Shown here piece by piece: positions 40,761 to 46,368 of a stretch of DNA of 46,368 nucleotides. The notes under the pieces are model-generated. The model was not told the DNA's origin and ran no database searches. It was given only the letters and a program-made list of their open reading frames with translations. Position numbers and translations under genes: made by a program. The first letter of the stretch is position 1. Each line of letters begins with the position of its first letter. Source of the stretch: Bolinopsis microptera (taxonomy: Eukaryota > Ctenophora > Tentaculata > Lobata > Bolinopsidae); NCBI RefSeq assembly GCF_026151205.1, contig NW_026971802.1, positions 1-46,368 of the forward strand, in the 5' to 3' direction.

Positions 40761-40808
40761 GATCTGTTAGACGAGCAGATAGAACGCTGGAACGCCATTC
40801 GTATCTGA
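40761..40808 (+). CDS. Candidate terminal exon
   Basis: After the acceptor AACTTGCCACAG the frame reads DLLDEQIERWNAIRI and stops at TGA. Read in phase 0 it could follow the micro-exon at 39972. The foldback element would then lie in the intron between them. Not recognised. Confidence 0.22.
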   Translation, partial: DLLDEQIERWNAIRI

Positions 40809-41451
40809 GAGGCTTCACTGGAGAGTGGCCCTGAAATACTCCTCCAACTGTACATAGCTATGTGCGCCAACACATACAGTATTCTCTCGTGAGCTCTGTC
40901 ATTTTTAGCCAGGTTCAGGCTGCTGCTGAGTACTATTACTGCAAAGCTTCATTCATTGCACATGGGTAATACAGGCTGCAGACAAAATACAATGATACCG
41001 AGTACCGACTAATGACTATTCAAGTATTAATCAGAAATTGTAAGTGTATTTCAGTTGCTGGTAATGGTGGGGTGTAATAATTTTACTGCGCCCTGATTAA
41101 GTGAAGAAGAAGAAAATTAAGTGATCAGAGGCGCCGCATTAATCACGTTAGAAACATTCCAGTTGCTGATGCAATGGTTGCCTGATTTGGATAGTCCTAT
41201 CGCAGAAATTATCGGCGTAAAAATATGGCGAACCATGAAAATGATTTAATAAGGTTACAATTTTATAATTGATAACGAAAGATAAAATCAACAAGACACA
41301 ATGTTTGCTGATTAAAGCCATGATTTACTACGCACTGTCGCACAATTTCATACTGACCGGTCTGATAAACATACAAAATATCTGGGATTCAGGGTTCAAT
41401 ATTATTTGGAATCTTAAAGTTCTACAGAAATGACCTGAATGACGGTATGTC
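40809..41451. other. Intergenic or intronic DNA
   Basis: No firm gene. At 41163 an acceptor-like AACATTCCAG precedes LLMQWLPDLDSPIAEII, which could be one more small exon, but there is no supporting donor or neighbour. Confidence 0.35.
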
Positions 41452-41973
41452 ATGGATCTTTACATAGGCCTTTACATAGCTTGCGTCCTGCATGGGGTTC
41501 TCACAACTGTTTGGCTTTACATGGACAGTTCACTGAAACGTAGATTACAGGGCAGATCAAGCCGTCATCTCAACACCGCCAAGAACAACGTCCTGTCGGT
41601 TGATCAGAGAGGTTTAAGTCTGAGCCGTAATCGTCCTCGCCCCCCCCCTGTATTTGATGAGACCCCACCCAACACCCCACCAGCACTACCAGATAGAAAA
41701 TCTAGTTTGGATGCTGGTGTCAGAAAACCTGAACCTATCCAGCCGCGGCGGAGCGAGACACCACTACCTCCTCCTGGACATACACAGCAGAATAATAAAC
41801 AACCCCCTCAGATTCGACCACCACCCCATCCCGCAAGTAATCCTTCAGGAGCTAAAAAGGGTCCTCAACTTGAAAATGGTAACCAATATAATTCCAGAGA
41901 AGGACCGCAAGGTCCACCAACGAAGGGACCTACTCCCCCAAAAGGGCGTCTTATTAAGCTGTTCTATTTATGA
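41452..41973 (+). CDS. Single-pass membrane protein with proline-rich tail
   Basis: A 173-residue ORF begins with a probable membrane anchor (IGLYIACVLHGVLTTVWLY, residues 5-23), then a basic stretch (KRRLQGRSSR) and a long Pro-rich cytoplasmic-type tail. PPALPDRK fits a class II SH3-binding site, with further PPxP clusters. The family is not recognised. The last seven residues (LIKLFYL) depart from the Pro-rich composition. In the sequence right after, another frame reads GPGGHRGMPPSRQRPPPRR to a stop at about 42054, as though a short insertion displaced the true C-terminus. Start choice: the first ATG, with G at -3 and +4. Confidence 0.45.
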   Translation: MDLYIGLYIACVLHGVLTTVWLYMDSSLKRRLQGRSSRHLNTAKNNVLSVDQRGLSLSRNRPRPPPVFDETPPNTPPALPDRKSSLDAGVRKPEPIQPRRSETPLPPPGHTQQNNKQPPQIRPPPHPASNPSGAKKGPQLENGNQYNSREGPQGPPTKGPTPPKGRLIKLFYL

Positions 41974-42092
41974 TCATCCTAGCTACCACCTAGGATGGGT
42001 CCAGGAGGACACCGTGGTATGCCACCAAGTAGGCAGCGTCCACCACCGCGTAGGTAATTCTTATTCGAGCGAATTCTGATCATAAATAGAAC
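41961..42092. repeat. 16-bp inverted repeat around the displaced C-terminus
   Basis: GTTCTATTTATGATCA (41961-41976) and its exact complement (42077-42092) flank 100 bp. That interval contains the out-of-frame Pro/Arg-rich coding segment. The left arm supplies the stop of the membrane-protein ORF. Confidence 0.7.
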
Positions 42093-42449
42093 ATCAGACT
42101 TCAGGTTGCAATCATCCGACTAAAGAATTAAGTTAAAAGCGGTCAAAGATGTGAAAGTGGCCACTGTATTACTGGATAGCATTCTAGTAATGAGGGCCGG
42201 GGTGCGTGATCTATATAATTCTATATTTGTCAAGATTTTCGATTCCATTTCCAAGAAAAACTGTTAAAACTCTGACATCATAAGATTTAATTTGCGATGC
42301 ATATTCGCATATATCAGATGAATTGATAACCTAGTCACTAGTTCCACATGAATCAATTTCGAGACGTTGCTTCTTACCTGAGTTAGATATGGTGGGACTC
42401 TGTATCGGGATTGTCCATTCTAGCAACAGATGATCTTGTCGAGAGTGTC
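42093..42449. other. Intergenic DNA
   Basis: No ORF, repeat or splice site that I can support. Confidence 0.5.
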
Positions 42450-42810
42450 TTAACCCATTAGGGACGATAGGGTCGTTTACGACCCACCTTTTCTAGAGGC
42501 TATAGAGGACAAACCAAAATACTAGACGCCAAGAATATTTCGCACATATGCTCAAAATTTATTGGGCTACATTATTGACTTTCCAGTCGAGACCCAATTA
42601 ATTACTAACAACTAAATAATTAGGCTAATTAGTCGTCATAATTGGAAAATATTTCACTTTACTTCTTGCCTTGATTGGGACATTTAAACTTTATGTAGGC
42701 TTATTTTGTTGAGGACAAAATAGTTGCGGGCAACGATTTCCTTGAGACATATGAAAAGCCCGTGATAATCAGATGTTCACAAACAGAGCTAGACGCTGTT
42801 TACTAACTGC

Positions 42811-43380
42811 GGTCGCATACGACCCACTCGTCCGGGTCGCAAACGACCCATCACGGTTTTTCGGCTTTAACATTTGAAACGAAGACGTTAGGATAAAATA
42901 AAAACTGTAGCATAAGTTAAAACCATATGGTCAATACTGTGTGACTCTAACTTTTAAAAAATTAAGAATTTGGGTCATTAACGACCCACTCGGCTCACTT
43001 ACTTATTACTACATATGTCCATGCAACTTCTTGAATTCAGCCTAATACATGATATAATAAGTGCAAAATCGCCTCTCAGCAAGTGATAATCATCATAAAC
43101 TGCGAAAAATCGGTTAAATGGGTCATTAGCGACCCACTAGGACCACAAAATTGATTAATTAAATATAATGTTGTCAAACTTTTACAAATATTAGTATAAA
43201 AACATGTTATATCTTGGTCATTACTCCTGTACGTTGATTTAACTTTTAAAATCGATCAACTGGGTCAATAACGACCCACTCGGAAGTTGAACCACGACAT
43301 TAATCATCAGTATCATGCTGTTCCACCATTGGCATTAAGAAAGACACTCGTAGGTCTTAATTCCACGCAAACCACGGTGG
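42811..43380. repeat. Left inner inverted arm of piggyBac-type element
   Basis: It pairs with 44429-44992. It carries 16-bp palindromes of the form GGGTC-N6-GACCC (first one C-initial) at 42811, 42834, 42972, 43120 and 43262. One more lies outside the arm at 42470-42485. Confidence 0.9.
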
Positions 43381-44428
43381 CTGACAACTAGCCCTTCTGA
43401 GATCCAGGGCCAACTGAAGGGCCGTCATCACTCATCAAAGAGCTGCGAGAATAACACGACTGCATACATGCCTGAAGTTGCGTCTTGACTATGGTGCGTG
43501 GACATCTGTACAGAAAGGATCGTGGCCGTGCCGCAAAAGAAAAGGAAATCGGCCCTCGTTCCTAACTTGCTAGATAATAGTCATGCTGTTGTTGTTGCTT
43601 ATTATATTCTGTTACCTTTTTCGTCAATTTCGAATCTTGGTAAACGACCTGCTACAACCCACCGCTTGAGACCCAGGGTCCCACGGTGATCAGATCATGT
43701 CACTCAAGAAAAATCCCCTGAACGAAGTATCCGAGATATCCTGTAACCTTGGGTAAATACTGAAAGACGAGTGGTGAAATTGCATATTCTAATCCAACAT
43801 GCCAATCTGTTTGACATTCCTAGAAAGTACGAGAATAACTAAACAACTGCTGCATTCAGATGGCTACATCTACAGCTCTGTAAAGAAGGACAAGGAAAAC
43901 CCCCCCCCCCCCCCCCCCCCCCCATTTGGCTGGCGGTGCTGCAACCTGCAATCTCTCAGACAACTACCTCGTTGTGGGTAACAACAACGAGGCAGCTTTC
44001 AAAACGAAAACAAGTATTACGTAATCGGCCTAGAGGGAGGGGAGTTTCCGAATGATTACGCTTGTGTACTTTTGACATAATAGCTATGTGGTGGGGGGGG
44101 AGGGGGCGTAAAAATTGTCCAATAAGTAATTACGTAATATATGAACGGCCCCTAAGAAGTAAAGAACGGAAGCTGCGAAGAGAGTAGATGCAGCCATCTG
44201 AAATCTGAATCCAGCAGTTGTACAGTTCTTCTTGGACGTTCTATGAATCGGGAAAAGATAGGCATGTTGGTTGCTGTCTCACGACATTACGGTCGTGTAC
44301 TAACAGCTGATAAACTCACCTACCTATCAACCCAATTCTGCCCATTATTCGTCAGTGATTGGGTAACGTGATCTGCAGATCACGGTGAGACTCCAAATCT
44401 CAGGAGGGCTAGTGGTCAAACTGGTCAT

Positions 44429-44992
44429 CCACCGTGGTTTGCGTGGAATTAAGACCTACAAGTGTCTTTCTTAATGGTGGAACAGCATGATACTGATAAT
44501 TAATGTCGTGGTTCAACTTCCGAGTGGGTCGTTATTGACCCAGTTGATCGATTTTAAAAGTTAAATCAACGTACAGGAGTAATGACCAAGATATAACATG
44601 TTTTTATACTAATATTTGTAAAAGTTTGACAACATTATATTTAATTAATCAATTTTGTGGTCCTAGTGGGTCGCTAATGACCCATTTAACCGATTTTTCG
44701 CAGTTTATGATGATTATCACTTGCTGAGAGGCGATTTTGCACTTATTATATCATGTATTAGGCTGAATTCAAGAAGTTGCATGGACATATGTAGTAATAA
44801 GTAAGTGAGCCGAGTGGGTCGTTAATGACCCAAATTCTTAATTTTTTAAAAGTTAGAGTCACACAGTATTGACCATATGGTTTTAACTTATGCTACAGTT
44901 TTTATTTTATCCTAACGTCTTTGTTTCAGAAGTTAAAGCCGAAAAACCGTGATGGGTCGTTTGCGACCCGGACGAGTGGGTCGTATGCGACC
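44429..44992. repeat. Right inner inverted arm of piggyBac-type element
   Basis: Reverse complement of the left arm, with several substitutions and small indels. Matching palindromes are at 44526, 44668, 44816, 44954 and 44978. Confidence 0.9.
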
Positions 44993-45127
44993 ATAGCTGT
45001 ATCTTTTAAAGTAAACGAGATACAGATTAGCTTTTTTGGATATCTCATTTTTGCAGTAAAGTGACCTAGTGTGTTAAACGGCATCAAGATCGGCAAACTT
45101 TAAAACTCGTCGTCCCTAATGGGTTAA

Positions 45128-46368
45128 GACTTGTTGAGGGGGTAGCAAATTGAACTTGTCTGAATTTTGTCGAGACTTTCGACCAGTAAAATTTAACACC
45201 TGTTCCTTATATATATTTAACATTAAGAGAGGTAATCAGCACAAAGTTTTATTGGTGTAGGCACTAGTAGTCTAGTAGAAAGAGCACATATTTTATTTTA
45301 TAATGTGTGAATTTGTAAGACTTGTTTAGATTAACGAGAAACAAAAACGCGAAACCCACTGTTTTTCATTCTGTTCTGTTTGAACAAAAATTATAAGATG
45401 TATAGAGAGAGGCCATTTATTCCTCAACTTTTGGAAAAATGGGCATCGATGGGGCTGCCCCACCCCTTGTTTACTCCGTAATTCTGTAATTAGTGTTAGG
45501 GAAATGGAGATAATTTAATTTCGTAGATATTAGAAATAAGTACCCGGTTTTGAGAAATTAACTTGAATTCATAAAGTATCAATCATAGCATAATTATCAT
45601 CGTCATTTAGAAATAAGAAACAGTGTAAAACATGTCTGAGAGCCATTTATTCCTCAACTTTAGGACAAATGGGCATGGGCATCGATGGGGTTGCGTCTGT
45701 CGAATTCGAAAAGACATGCGACCACTAACTACACAAACATTTTAGCAGGACTTTACCGAAATTTCAGATATAATTTATCAATGCAATCATCTCAGAAACC
45801 TGTCCCAGAATCAAATACTGAGGCCAAAACACATAGTTCTCATAATCGAAAATTATCGAAATTCTGTTGCCTCAATTAAAGTGTCCGTATGATAGAGAAG
45901 GAGGGAAGCCCCGGTTGAGACTGGTCACGTGACTGGTAACGTGGTGGGTGTGGTGGGGGTTCTCGTAGCTGTGTAGAGTTGTCCTACTGATGGAGTAGTC
46001 TTTTAGATTTTAAAATTATAAATACTAGTACTTGTAGTTGTATACAAAACAAGAAAGCAAATGTACAATTGTGCAGATAACAGTTCTTAGGCAAGTGCCA
46101 GGACCTTATGAAAACAGGCTAAAAAAGATTTGAAATATTAAAAATAAAAACCCTAAAAGGAAACCCTAAAAGTGTTCTTATCTACCTGCTGGCACAGTTT
46201 GGAGGGGGTTGAACTTGTCTAGCGGGTCTTCCTGTGACCTGTCTGTGTTCCATTCCTGAGGCACGTGGTTTGTTAACTATTGTAGATTGGAATTTATTTC
46301 CGCAAAGAAATAAGACACAAACAGGTGAATCATCAATAAACAGGACATATAAATTATGCGGATAAATT
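45128..46368. other. Intergenic DNA with a short direct repeat
   Basis: GCCATTTATTCCTCAACTTT with following GGCATCGATGGGG occurs at 45411-45456 and, slightly longer, at 45641-45692. The 64-codon ORF at 45685-45879 overlaps the second copy and has no recognisable features. Nothing else is supported. Confidence 0.5.

Larger units (their letters stand above)
42454..45123. mobile_element. piggyBac-type non-autonomous, largely palindromic element
   Basis: TTAA flanks both ends (42450-42453 and 45124-45127), and the termini are perfect 14-bp inverted repeats CCCATTAGGGACGA. TTAA duplication with a CCC terminus is the piggyBac hallmark. Long inner arms (42811-43380 and 44429-44992) are inverted copies with few differences. 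Weaker inverted similarity continues inward (for example near 43795-43875 against 44170-44270), so most of the element is one imperfect palindrome. No transposase frame is left; ORFs inside are short and unrecognised. A C24 run is at 43900-43923. Confidence 0.8.

Noticed and set aside
43498-43981. Transposase fragment in the centre of the piggyBac-type element
   Set aside because: The short ORFs there show none of the piggyBac catalytic motifs, and the proline run comes from a C24 homopolymer.

Overview
The window is nuclear DNA of an animal, most likely an AT-rich invertebrate. It has intron-like exon fragments, an extracellular Cu/Zn superoxide dismutase, a receptor-tyrosine-kinase-like exon, a tRNA-derived SINE, and a dense load of retroelements (LINE, Ty1/copia, Penelope-like) and non-autonomous DNA transposons. 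Nothing seen fixes the phylum. There are no bacterial operons or rRNA genes.

Layout. 1-2.7 kb: a small secreted-protein ORF on the minus strand, then sequence without genes. 2.7-9.4 kb: sequence inflated with homopolymer runs that looks like an unpolished assembly patch. Its second half still reads, with many frame breaks, as a LINE running to 11.07 kb. 13.3-13.6 kb: a terminal-inverted-repeat element. 13.6-28.7 kb: a nested cluster. A plus-strand LINE is split by an apparently intact copia element (identical 165-bp LTRs, 5-bp target duplication ACCAA). Further in it is interrupted, with loss of its middle, by a block of two minus-strand elements: a 5'-truncated Penelope-like element with GIY-YIG endonuclease and an open two-ORF LINE. 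30-33 kb: a dispersed repeat, possible small exons, a second truncated Penelope-like element and minisatellites. 34-35.8 kb: an 887-bp tandem duplication, each copy carrying a tyrosine-kinase exon on the minus strand. 36-36.8 kb: the superoxide dismutase. 38.6-42.1 kb: a SINE, candidate exons, one split by a hAT-type MITE, a foldback element and a proline-rich membrane protein ORF. 42.45-45.12 kb: a TTAA-flanked, largely palindromic piggyBac-type element. The last 1.2 kb holds only a short direct repeat.

The most striking object is the LINE family. In the open copy (22.3-27.8 kb) ORF1 carries a PHD finger, a coiled-coil stretch, an AlkB-like 2-oxoglutarate/Fe(II) dioxygenase domain with all five expected ligand residues, and an SGNH hydrolase domain with a full catalytic set. 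ORF1 and ORF2 overlap as ATGA, which suggests termination-reinitiation. The damaged copy at 5.2-11.07 kb shows the same AlkB-SGNH order, so the architecture belongs to the family and is not a single accident.

Limits: all domain calls come from reading motifs by eye. Exon calls rest on splice-site and frame logic, and copy numbers outside this window are unknown.
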